In this document: one piece after another, positions 1 through 5,500 of the stretch
Position numbering within the stretch: position 1 is the first letter of the stretch
How the letters are laid out: every line of letters begins with the position of its first letter
Assembly: GCA_019120115.1 (NCBI GenBank)
Contig: DWVS01000354.1
Coordinates: 1-6,954, forward strand
Reading direction: 5' to 3'
DNA length: 6,954 nucleotides
Source of the DNA: Eisenbergiella intestinigallinarum
GTDB taxonomy: Bacteria; Bacillota; Clostridia; Lachnospirales; Lachnospiraceae
Position numbers and translations under genes: made by a program
Notes under the pieces: generated by a model
What the model was told of the DNA's origin: nothing
Databases searched by the model: none
The model's input: the letters and a program-made list of their open reading frames with translations, nothing else

Positions 1-2
1 AG

Positions 3-92
3 CTGAGTGATGAGAAGGAATGCTATGGTAAGCTTGATGGAATCCGGCGCAGGCTGACTACTGGGTTTACTGTACTGATTGAGAAGGCATAG
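3..92 (+). CDS. Possible C-terminal tail of an upstream gene, product unknown
   Basis: Reading from base 3 there are 29 sense codons and then TAG at 90-92, with no stop before the window edge. The end reads RRLTTGFTVLIEKA. I do not recognise the family. The residue mix (charged helix-like stretch, then a short hydrophobic beta-like end) is compatible with a real C-terminus, but 29 codons without a stop can occur by chance. The two other forward frames close at once (TGA at 4-6 and at 8-10), which mildly favours this one. The stop codon lies in a 7-bp perfect inverted repeat (82-88 with 92-98). Low confidence. Confidence 0.3.
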   Translation: MSDEKECYGKLDGIRRRLTTGFTVLIEKA

Positions 93-174
93 CCTTCTGA
101 GATAACGATCAATACTGATTAGCAGGGCGGATCCTCCTCTCTGTCCTGCTGGTCTCTAAAGCTGTCCGCTTAAT
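93..174 (+). other. Short gene-free stretch with a weak hairpin
   Basis: No credible gene lies here. Bases 121-131 can pair with 140-150 (11 bp including two G-U pairs, 8-nt loop). Nothing like a T-tract follows, so it is not a canonical intrinsic terminator. The octamer TACTGATT occurs at 73-80 and again at 113-120. This stretch probably contains the junction at which the 5' half of the following DUF1848 gene was lost, because homology to that family starts only around base 170. Confidence 0.35.
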
Positions 175-736
175 ATGGCCCGGATTGTCCGGGAAATGCG
201 GCCCTGCTGTCCGCAGAAAGTGGCTATTTGCAGTGGTGGTCAGCTTTGTGGATCTGTACGCGAAGCTGAAAGGGACGGAAGTGAAGGAAATCAGAGAGGA
301 GCAGGTCCGCCGGCTGGCGCAGATGATCGGGAGGATTGCCGGAGCGCATGGGATGCGGATTCAGACCTGCTGCGAGGGATGGGATCTGCGGGAGTATGGC
401 ATAGAACAGGGCGGCTGTCTGGACGAAAGGCTTCTGGAACAGACCTGTGGCTGCGGGCTGGATCTGAAACCGGACAGGGGACAGAGAAAGGGCTGCGGCT
501 GAATGGAAAGCATCGATGTGGGCGCATACCATACCTGTCCCAACGGATGCCTTTACTGCTACGCGAATCAGAGCCGCACGCGGGCCCTGGAAAATCAGGC
601 GAAGCATGATCCGGCAGGAGAGCTTCTGTACGGCAGCGTGCGGGAAACGGACCGGATTTATGAACGGAAGGTAAAAAGCGTGAAAACCGCAGGCCGTCAG
701 GAAACTTTGGACGGGCTACTTGAAAAAAGGCCGTGA
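175..736 (+). pseudogene. Degraded DUF1848 family protein (C-terminal half only)
   Basis: Three pieces read through as the C-terminal half of a DUF1848 protein, an uncharacterised family normally near 300 residues with a Cys-rich end. Frame 1 from 175 gives MARIVREMRPCCPQKVAI. A shift near 225-240 moves to frame 2, giving VVVSFVDLYAKLKG and a following segment typical of the family. That frame stops at TGA 500-502 and resumes directly (ATG 503) with ESIDVGAYHTCPNGCLYCYA, the family's hallmark Cys motif, ending at TGA 734-736 after ERKVKS. In intact members, as I recall them, the sequence around the stop reads C-G-C-V-E-S-[IV]-D; here the second Cys codon is TGA and Val is Met. The N-terminal roughly 150 residues are absent. 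Three lesions (truncation, frameshift, stop) argue for a decayed gene. The function of DUF1848 is not established; the CxxxCxxC end suggests metal or Fe-S binding, which is inference. Confidence 0.8.
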
Positions 737-748
737 AAACAGTATAAT
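720..748 (+). promoter_or_regulatory. Sigma-A promoter for the DUF368-GH13 operon
   Basis: TTGAAA (720-725), a 17-nt spacer, and a perfect TATAAT (743-748). The -35 hexamer differs from TTGACA at one position. It overlaps the last codons and stop of the DUF1848 remnant. Transcription should begin near 755, giving a leader of about 108 nt before the DUF368 start. Confidence 0.85.
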
Positions 749-760
749 CAGCACGATGCG

Positions 761-832
761 GCCGTTCGGCTCTCCCTGCAGGCAAAAGCGTCTTTCGGTG
801 GAGGCCTGCCGGGAGGCAGGGAAGAGAACGGC
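761..832 (+). other. Structured 5' leader with competing hairpins
   Basis: The untranslated leader can fold into a long hairpin. 761-766 (GCCGTT) pairs with 827-832, 770-773 pairs with 822-826 around one bulged base, 774-779 (CCCTGC) pairs with 816-821, and 780-783 pairs with 804-807. A different compact hairpin is possible: 805-810 (CCTGCC) with 815-820 over the 4-nt loop GGGA. It uses bases needed by the first fold, so the two are mutually exclusive. No T-tract follows, so this is not an intrinsic terminator. It matches no riboswitch class I recognise. Whether it regulates or is simply a stable leader cannot be told from one sequence. Confidence 0.5.
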
Positions 833-862
833 AAAATTTAGATCATAAAGATGGAGATAATT

Positions 863-1732
863 ATGAGTAAAACGGAAATCAGAAAAGAACAAAGAAACGG
901 AACTGGCGGAGGAAATCCGTTTCTGATCGTCTATCACATCATTCAGGGCGCGCTGATTGGGCTGGGAGCGGTTCTGCCCGGCATCTCCGGCGGTGTGCTT
1001 GCCGTGGTGTTCGGCGTTTACAAGCCTGTGATGGAATTCCTCTCCAAACCCTTTGCCCGGTTTAAGACCCATGTGCCCATGCTGATCCCCTACGGAATCG
1101 GAGGCGTGGTGGGATTCCTGGGAATCGCCAACCTGTTGTCCTTTTTTCTGGAAAAATATCCGGATCCTTCCGTGTGCCTGTTCATCGGACTGATTACGGG
1201 CATGCTGCCGTCTCTGTTTCGGGAGGCGGGAGAGAAGGGACGAAGCAAAGGCTCCTGGATTTCCCTTGCGGTCTGCATGATTTTCATTTTTGTGCTGCTG
1301 GGTGCGCTGAGGGTTTCATCCGTACAGATTACCCCTAATTTTGTCTGGTATCTGTTCTGCGGCTTCTGCCTGGCGCTGAGTGTGATTGCGCCCGGAATGA
1401 GCTTTTCCACACTGCTGATGCCTCTCGGACTGTATACCCCGTTTGTGGATGGAATCGGCCATCTGGATATGGGCGTTCTGATCCCCGGCGGAATCGGCGC
1501 GCTGGTGACGGTAATCTGTTTCGCGAAGGCGGTCAATGCGCTGTTTGATCATTTTTATTCCATTGCGTTCCATGGAATCATCGGCATCGTTATTGCGGCT
1601 ACGGTAATGATCATTCCCTTCTCCGGCTTCGCTTCTGTGGGAACGGCTGTGGTGAATCTGATCTGTATCGCGGTGGGCATCGTGCTGGCGCTGCTTCTGG
1701 ACCGCTTTAACAGCAGGGTGGAGGTAAAATAA
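863..1732 (+). CDS. DUF368 / PopT-like polyprenyl-phosphate transporter
   Basis: Integral membrane protein of 289 residues from the chosen start. The DUF368 family was recently linked (PopT) to returning undecaprenyl phosphate, the lipid carrier of cell-wall glycans, across the cytoplasmic membrane; assignment here is by family. Two related hydrophobic motifs mark it: GLGAVLPGISGG at about 33-44 and ALSVIAPGMSFSTLL at about 171-185, each with a PG[IM]S core, as expected for a two-fold internal repeat with re-entrant helices. Further membrane segments lie near 71-95, 104-114, 132-150, 205-222 and 236-279. ATG 863 is preferred because GGAG (853-856) sits 6 nt upstream; an in-frame ATG at 851 has no good ribosome site. 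It is first in an operon with the GH13 gene, whose Shine-Dalgarno (GGAGG, 1720-1724) lies inside this gene's last codons. Family membership is confident; substrate is by homology only. Confidence 0.88.
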   Translation: MSKTEIRKEQRNGTGGGNPFLIVYHIIQGALIGLGAVLPGISGGVLAVVFGVYKPVMEFLSKPFARFKTHVPMLIPYGIGGVVGFLGIANLLSFFLEKYPDPSVCLFIGLITGMLPSLFREAGEKGRSKGSWISLAVCMIFIFVLLGALRVSSVQITPNFVWYLFCGFCLALSVIAPGMSFSTLLMPLGLYTPFVDGIGHLDMGVLIPGGIGALVTVICFAKAVNALFDHFYSIAFHGIIGIVIAATVMIIPFSGFASVGTAVVNLICIAVGIVLALLLDRFNSRVEVK

Positions 1733-1733
1733 A

Positions 1734-3287
1734 ATGGCAGAATGGCTTGACAATGCGGTTTTTTATGAAATCTATCCCCAGTCCTTTCTGGACACCAACA
1801 GCGATGGAATCGGGGATCTGCCGGGTGTGATCGAAAAGCTGGATTATATCAGGGAGCTGGGATGCAACGCCCTCTGGCTGAATCCCTGCTTCGTATCCCC
1901 CTTCGGGGACGCCGGCTATGATGTGGCGGACTATTATACCATTGCGCCCAGATACGGCACCAACGAGGATGCGAAGCGGCTGTTTGCGGAGGCGCATAAG
2001 CGGGGCATGCATGTGCTGCTGGATCTGGTTCCGGGACATACTTCGGTGGAACATCCCTGGTTTCGGGAATCCATGAAGGCGGAGAAAAACGAATACACGG
2101 ACCGTTACGTATGGACGGACAGCATCTGGGAGGCGCCGGAGGATATGGCGAGCCTGAGAGGAATTTCCGACCGGGACGGCTCCTGTGCGGTGAATTTTTT
2201 CTCTTCCCAGCCCGCGCTGAATTACGGCTATTATAAAATCACCAGGCCATGGCAGATGTCTCCGGAGGACGAAGGGCCGAAGGCCACGCTGGAGGCCATG
2301 AAGGATGTGATGCGCTTCTGGCTGCAGATGGGCTGTGACGGCTTCCGTGTGGATATGGCGGGTTCTCTGGTGAAGCAGGACGAGGAAGGAAAGGGAACCA
2401 TCGCCCTCTGGAAAAAGGTGCGCGCGTTCCTGGATGAGGAATTCCCGGACGCCGTGCTGGTTTCCGAGTGGGGGGAGCCGGACAAGTCCCTGCAGGGCGG
2501 CTTCCACATGGATTTTCTGCTTCATTTCGGGCCTTCTCATTATAACGACCTGTTCCGCTGTGAGCATCCCTACTTTTCCAAAGAGGGAAAGGGGGACATC
2601 TCTCAGTTTGTGAAGAAATATGTGGAGAATTATGAAAAGTCGGAGAAAAAGGGGCTGATCTGCATCCCCTCCGGCAACCACGATATGGAAAGGATCGCCT
2701 GGCGGCTGGACGAGGAGGATCTGAAGGTGGCCTTCGCCTTTCTGCTGTCCATGCCGGGAGCACCGTTTATCTATTACGGCGACGAGATCGGCATGCGCTA
2801 TCTGGCCGGTCTGACTTCCGTGGAGGGCGGTTTCAACCGGACCGGCTCCCGGACGCCCATGCAGTGGGATGACGGCGTGAACGCGGGCTTCAGCAGCGCC
2901 GCGAAAGAAAAGCTCTATATCTGTCAGGATGAGAGCGCAGACCGCCCGACGGTACAGAACCAGCAGGCCAGAGAGGATTCCCTTTATCATGAGGTGAAGA
3001 AGCTCATCGCCATCCGGCAGGCGCACCCGGCCCTTTTGAGCCGCGGAGAGATTGCCTTCGTATATGCGCGGGAAAACGCCTATCCCTTCGCCTATCTGAG
3101 AAGCGCGGGAGAAGGAAAAGACGGCGAAAAGATCCTGGTGGTGCTGAATCCTTCCGGCCGGGAGGAAAGCTTCCCCTGTGACTTAAAGACCGGCGAGGTT
3201 ATTTACCGCTTCGGCGGAGAGCTGAAGACGCAGGACGGACAGATGACCATTCCGGCCTGCTCGGCTGTGTGGGTGAAGGTGGAATAA
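1734..3287 (+). CDS. GH13 alpha-glucosidase-type glycoside hydrolase, cytoplasmic
   Basis: 517 residues without signal peptide, so probably acting inside the cell on imported alpha-glucosides. Domain order is the GH13 (beta/alpha)8 barrel from about 8, a short B domain, and a beta-sandwich C domain from about 430. Visible motifs: calcium-loop type DTNSDGIGDL at 20-29; region I DLVPGHTS at 97-104; CDGFRVDMA with predicted nucleophile Asp207; VLVSEWGEP with predicted acid/base Glu245; GNHD with transition-state stabiliser Asp317; PFIYYGDEIGM at 344-354; SRTPMQWDD at 372-380, typical of oligo-1,6-glucosidase and trehalose-synthase-like members. The usual region I Asn is Gly101. The length is somewhat below typical oligo-1,6-glucosidases (about 550-560). 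The start follows the DUF368 stop by 1 nt with GGAGG 9 nt upstream, so translation is probably coupled. No clear terminator follows. Exact bond specificity (alpha-1,4, alpha-1,6 or transfer) cannot be set from sequence alone. Confidence 0.9.
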   Translation: MAEWLDNAVFYEIYPQSFLDTNSDGIGDLPGVIEKLDYIRELGCNALWLNPCFVSPFGDAGYDVADYYTIAPRYGTNEDAKRLFAEAHKRGMHVLLDLVPGHTSVEHPWFRESMKAEKNEYTDRYVWTDSIWEAPEDMASLRGISDRDGSCAVNFFSSQPALNYGYYKITRPWQMSPEDEGPKATLEAMKDVMRFWLQMGCDGFRVDMAGSLVKQDEEGKGTIALWKKVRAFLDEEFPDAVLVSEWGEPDKSLQGGFHMDFLLHFGPSHYNDLFRCEHPYFSKEGKGDISQFVKKYVENYEKSEKKGLICIPSGNHDMERIAWRLDEEDLKVAFAFLLSMPGAPFIYYGDEIGMRYLAGLTSVEGGFNRTGSRTPMQWDDGVNAGFSSAAKEKLYICQDESADRPTVQNQQAREDSLYHEVKKLIAIRQAHPALLSRGEIAFVYARENAYPFAYLRSAGEGKDGEKILVVLNPSGREESFPCDLKTGEVIYRFGGELKTQDGQMTIPACSAVWVKVE

Positions 3288-3344
3288 CCTGCGGATGCGC
3301 CTGGAATGAGTAACTGCCTGCTGAAAAGAGCGGTGCGCCCCGGC
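3288..3344 (+). other. Intergenic spacer without an obvious terminator
   Basis: Between the GH13 stop and the csoR promoter there is no hairpin followed by a T-run. A near-identical 10-11-mer occurs twice, GCGGATGCGCC (3291-3301) and GCGGTGCGCC (3330-3339). Some read-through from the upstream operon into csoR is therefore possible. Confidence 0.4.
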
Positions 3345-3373
3345 TTGACAGTCCGCAGAAAATGCAGGATAAT
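3345..3373 (+). promoter_or_regulatory. Sigma-A promoter of csoR-like gene
   Basis: Perfect TTGACA (3345-3350), 17-nt spacer, GATAAT (3368-3373, one mismatch to TATAAT). The expected transcription start is near 3380, giving a leader of about 30 nt before the GTG start. Confidence 0.85.
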
Positions 3374-3379
3374 ATACGC

Positions 3380-3395
3380 ATACCCCTTAAGGTAA
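3380..3395 (+). promoter_or_regulatory. Candidate CsoR-type operator at the transcription start
   Basis: ATACCCCTTAAGGTAA contains TACC-N6-GGTA (3381-3384 and 3391-3394) around the palindrome CCTTAAGG (3385-3392). Known CsoR operators are G/C-tract pseudopalindromes of the form ATACCCC-N-GGGTAT, which this resembles, with a shorter G tract on the right. The site lies 6 bp past the -10 hexamer, where a bound repressor would block initiation, suggesting autoregulation by the next gene. Binding is inferred. Confidence 0.55.
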
Positions 3396-3409
3396 AAGGA
3401 GGTGCGAAT

Positions 3410-3685
3410 GTGAAGCAATGTATGGATGCGGAGAATCTGCACCGGCGGCTGAAGAAGATCATCGGACAGGTGCAGGCCATCGACCGGATGGTGGATGAGG
3501 ACGTTCCCTGCGAGGACATTCTTTCTCAGATCAATGCTGCAAAGTCGGCCCTGCATAAGGCGGGACAGGTGGTGCTGGAGGGGCATATCCAGCACTGTGT
3601 GAGAGACGGGATCGAGCACGGAGACGCGGAGCAGACGATCCGGAATTTTACCAAGGCGGTGGAACGGTTTTCCAATATGGGTTAA
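3410..3685 (+). CDS. csoR: CsoR/RcnR-family metal-sensing transcriptional repressor
   Basis: All-helical DUF156-family repressor of 91 residues, close to the usual 85-120. The predicted metal ligands are Cys34, His59 and Cys63, matching the Cys-His-Cys set and spacing (25, then 4) of Cu(I)-sensing CsoR; RcnR has His in the last position and CstR lacks the His. LHRRLKKIIGQVQAIDRMV (10-28) and INAAKSALHKAGQ (41-53) are typical family helices. The residue before Cys34 is Pro rather than the Tyr of mycobacterial CsoR, so the second shell may differ. The GTG at 3410 is chosen because AGGAGG (3397-3402) lies 7 nt upstream; an in-frame ATG at 3362 would fall within the promoter, and ATG 3422 is too far from the ribosome site. 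The gene is alone between its own promoter and terminator, with no copper exporter or chaperone in view, so its targets are elsewhere or downstream of the window. Copper is the best guess. Confidence 0.88.
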   Translation: MKQCMDAENLHRRLKKIIGQVQAIDRMVDEDVPCEDILSQINAAKSALHKAGQVVLEGHIQHCVRDGIEHGDAEQTIRNFTKAVERFSNMG

Positions 3686-3710
3686 TGTGACGCTCCGGGA
3701 TGGAGCCGGA

Positions 3711-3758
3711 AAGCTGTGAAGAGACGCGGTGTAGGCCGCATTTCTTCACGGCTTTTTT
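3711..3758 (+). terminator. Strong intrinsic terminator after csoR
   Basis: 3711-3722 pairs with 3743-3754 (12 bp including one G-U), enclosing a second small hairpin (GCGG 3726-3729 with CCGC 3736-3739), followed by six T residues (3753-3758, the first two also in the stem). It isolates csoR from the Fur-like operon. A small separate hairpin, GCTCC/GGAGC (3692-3706), lies just upstream. Confidence 0.85.
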
Positions 3759-3811
3759 CTATCGTGCGGTATGATATTTTGTCAATAGGGAAAAAGGCAG
3801 GAAGAAGGTTA

Positions 3812-3840
3812 TTGACTGCTCACAAATGTTAGAATATACT
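3812..3840 (+). promoter_or_regulatory. Sigma-A promoter of the Fur-like/AraC operon
   Basis: TTGACT (3812-3817), 17-nt spacer, TATACT (3835-3840); each hexamer has one mismatch to consensus. The expected start of transcription is near 3847, leaving a leader of about 80-90 nt. The -10 hexamer is embedded in the dyad at 3828-3843, so binding there should block RNA polymerase. Confidence 0.85.
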
Positions 3841-3843
3841 AAC
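3828..3843 (+). promoter_or_regulatory. Inverted-repeat operator GTTAG-N6-CTAAC
   Basis: GTTAGAATATACTAAC has perfect 5-bp arms with a 6-bp centre and covers the -10 region. The same TTAG-N6-CTAA geometry recurs upstream of the ABC transporter (5460-5473). This suggests one regulator, most simply the Fur-like protein encoded just downstream, controls both units. Identity of the binder is inferred. Confidence 0.6.
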
Positions 3844-3937
3844 TATTGTAAGGCACGTAAGACAAACCACGGCATCCACGGAGAAGGAAGCATTCCCCGC
3901 GCGGCCGTGCAAAGGGCGCAGCGGCATGGAGGAAAAG

Positions 3938-4438
3938 ATGGGGCAGGAAGCATCCGGGCCGAAACAGGCAGGCGGAGAGAAGAAAACCGGTAAAAACAGA
4001 AGAAAGATGGAGGCTCTGAGCTATCGCAGGACGGATATGCAGAAGGAAATGGTGATCCGGAAGCTGCGGGAAAGGGGCTGCCGGATCACCAGGCAGAGGC
4101 TGATGCTGATCGACATCATTCTGGAGGAGGAATGCTCCTGCTGCAAGGAGATTTTCTACAGGGCTTCGGAAAAGAATCCGGGTATCGGCCCCGCGACCGT
4201 ATACCGTCTGGTGAACATGCTGGAGGAAATCGGGGCGATCAGTCGGAAGAACATGTACCGGATCGATTTCGGGCCGGAGGAAGCGGGGGAGGAGGCCTGC
4301 GCGGTGGAGCTGGACGACGGAACCGTTTTTCCCCTTTCCGGCGCCCAGTGGAACCAGGTGGTTCTTTCCGGTCTGAAAAGCTGCGGCTATCTGAAAAAGA
4401 AAGGCGTCAAAAGCGTGGTGGTGCACGGAAAGAGGTGA
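3938..4438 (+). CDS. Atypical Fur-family transcriptional repressor
   Basis: Predicted DNA-binding protein of 166 residues from ATG 3938. Numbering below is from the alternative start ATG 3926; subtract 4 for the chosen start. A Fur-type winged helix spans about 43-112: RKLRERGCRITRQRLMLIDI, then GIGPATVYRLVNMLEEIGAI matching the Fur recognition-helix consensus (IGLATVYRVLNQF in E. coli Fur). The C-terminal part (about 113-170) lacks the HHxHxxCxxCG metal/dimerisation motif. Instead a cluster ECSCCKE (69-75) sits where Fur and PerR have metal-ligand His residues, with more Cys at 52, 125 and 153. A metal or redox signal is plausible but unproven. The N-terminal about 27 residues are polar and unlike family members. 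ATG 3938 has GGAGG 5 nt upstream; ATG 3926 has AAAGGG 9 nt upstream; ATG 4007 or 4037 would give a more typical length. The AraC gene starts 6 nt after the stop. Confidence 0.78.
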   Translation: MGQEASGPKQAGGEKKTGKNRRKMEALSYRRTDMQKEMVIRKLRERGCRITRQRLMLIDIILEEECSCCKEIFYRASEKNPGIGPATVYRLVNMLEEIGAISRKNMYRIDFGPEEAGEEACAVELDDGTVFPLSGAQWNQVVLSGLKSCGYLKKKGVKSVVVHGKR

Positions 4439-4444
4439 GAGGGG

Positions 4445-5419
4445 ATGGCGAGAAGGGACGGCATTTTCCCGGGAGAATCCCGGCTGGCGGGAGGAGACGG
4501 AAAGGTGAAGGTGTACCGGATGGAGTTTGCGGACGGCTGGGGCACCATGACGGCCCATGCGGTGATGGACGGGGTGACGGTGATTTTCGACGATTTTCAC
4601 ACCGCCTCCGGCATACAGGAGGAGGCGCGCTGCCCGGGGATGGTGGAGATCAATCACTGTCTGGCGGGGCGGTTCGAGTGTACCATGCCGGACGGGAGGA
4701 TGGCATGGCTCGGGCCATGCGACTTCGCCGTCAGCGATATGGGAAGGCCGCCGGTGGAGAGCCGGTTCACACAGGGGCTTTATCAGGGAATCAGTCTGGT
4801 GCTGGATATCCGGAGGGCATCCGTTTCCCTTCAGCAGATGCTGGGCGGGGAAGCGCCGGATCTGGAGGCTCTTTTTGAAGGGCTTTTCGAGTCCTGCTCT
4901 TTCCTGCTTCTGCGCAGTGAACCGAAGATCCAGCACATTTTTTCGGAGCTGTATCACGTCCCGTCGGAGGGGCAGAACGCCTACTATCGGCTCAAGACTG
5001 GGGAGCTGATCCTTTTTTTACAGGATAGGAGAAAACAGATGCGCCGGACAGGCAGCTTTTATTACGGGATGGACCGGGGACGCAGAGTGCAGGAAATGGG
5101 CCAGCGGCTGACCGCCGACCTGCAGGCGCGGATTTCCATTTCGGAGCTGGCGGAGGAATATGGCCTGGGCGTTTCCACCGTGAAAAAGTATTTCCGGCAG
5201 ATGTACGGAGAGTCGCCCTATGCTTATCTGAAGCGCAGGCGGATGGAGGAGGCCGCATTTCTTCTGGGCAGGGGCGGGCGGAGCGTTACGGAGATCGCGG
5301 AAAGCGTGGGATATCAGAACGCCAGCAAATTTTCCTCCGCTTTCCGGGATATTTATGGAATGAGCCCGTTGGAATATAAAAAGAAAAGCCGTATGGAGCA
5401 AAACGTCCGTTTGGAGTAG
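4445..5419 (+). CDS. AraC-family transcriptional regulator
   Basis: 324 residues. The C-terminal AraC/XylS DNA-binding domain is clear, with two helix-turn-helix units: ISISELAEEYGLGVSTVKKY (230-249) and SVTEIAESVGYQNASKFSSA (280-299), followed by the family's FRDIYGMSPLEYKK (300-313). The N-terminal about 200 residues form a ligand or effector domain containing GMVEINHCLAGRFEC (65-79), of the kind seen in regulators paired with exporter-fold ABC transporters; PchR and YbtA, which respond to metallophores, are the closest functional precedents I can name. It sits 6 nt after the Fur-like stop, with a purine-rich GAGGTGAGAGGGG stretch upstream of the ATG, so it is cotranscribed and probably coupled. 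Its natural target is the ABC gene 81 nt downstream, whose promoter has a poor -35 as expected for an activated promoter. The last six codons form one arm of the terminator. The effector is unknown. Confidence 0.88.
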   Translation: MARRDGIFPGESRLAGGDGKVKVYRMEFADGWGTMTAHAVMDGVTVIFDDFHTASGIQEEARCPGMVEINHCLAGRFECTMPDGRMAWLGPCDFAVSDMGRPPVESRFTQGLYQGISLVLDIRRASVSLQQMLGGEAPDLEALFEGLFESCSFLLLRSEPKIQHIFSELYHVPSEGQNAYYRLKTGELILFLQDRRKQMRRTGSFYYGMDRGRRVQEMGQRLTADLQARISISELAEEYGLGVSTVKKYFRQMYGESPYAYLKRRRMEEAAFLLGRGGRSVTEIAESVGYQNASKFSSAFRDIYGMSPLEYKKKSRMEQNVRLE

Positions 5420-5431
5420 CGGGCGTTTTTT
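5400..5431 (+). terminator. Intrinsic terminator overlapping the end of the AraC gene
   Basis: 5400-5409 pairs with 5420-5429 (10 bp including one G-U), 10-nt loop containing the TAG stop (5417-5419), with T residues at 5426-5431. The left arm is coding sequence for the last residues of the AraC regulator. It separates the regulator operon from the ABC transporter promoter. Confidence 0.8.
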
Positions 5432-5439
5432 GATGCGTC

Positions 5440-5473
5440 TATAATCAGGCAATGTGAAGTTAGTTATAACTAA
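5440..5473 (+). promoter_or_regulatory. ABC transporter promoter region with perfect palindromic operator
   Basis: TTAGTTATAACTAA (5460-5473) is a perfect 14-bp palindrome with the same TTAG-N6-CTAA geometry as the dyad at 3828-3843. Possible -10 hexamers are TATAAT (5440-5445) and TATAAC (5465-5470, inside the palindrome). Neither has a good -35 at 17 nt (the second would use TAATCA), as expected of a promoter needing an activator such as the upstream AraC protein. The palindrome is very probably an operator; which hexamer is used is undecided. Confidence 0.6.
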
Positions 5474-5500
5474 TTACCTTATATGACAGGAGGGATTCAA

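Noticed and set aside
121..150. Intrinsic terminator
   Set aside because: An 11-bp hairpin is present but no T-tract follows (GGTCTCTAAA), so termination is not supported.
503..540. Bacterial SECIS element after the TGA at 500-502
   Set aside because: Only weak pairings such as ATGG with CCAT around a large irregular loop can be drawn, and the gene carries other inactivating lesions.
175..609. 144-codon plus-strand frame starting at ATG 175 taken as a gene of its own
   Set aside because: Only its first roughly 18 residues resemble DUF1848; after the frameshift near 225-240 the protein similarity continues in another frame, so the rest is an out-of-frame shadow.
1707..3026. Long open frame (439 codons) on the minus strand opposite the GH13 gene
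   Set aside because: It is antisense to a gene with full catalytic motifs, its translation has no recognisable domain and is rich in His, Arg and Leu as expected from the complement of GC-rich coding sequence.
3839..4957. Open frame of 372 codons on the minus strand across the Fur-like and AraC genes
   Set aside because: It spans two convincing plus-strand genes and their promoter, with Pro/His/Arg-rich composition and no family resemblance.
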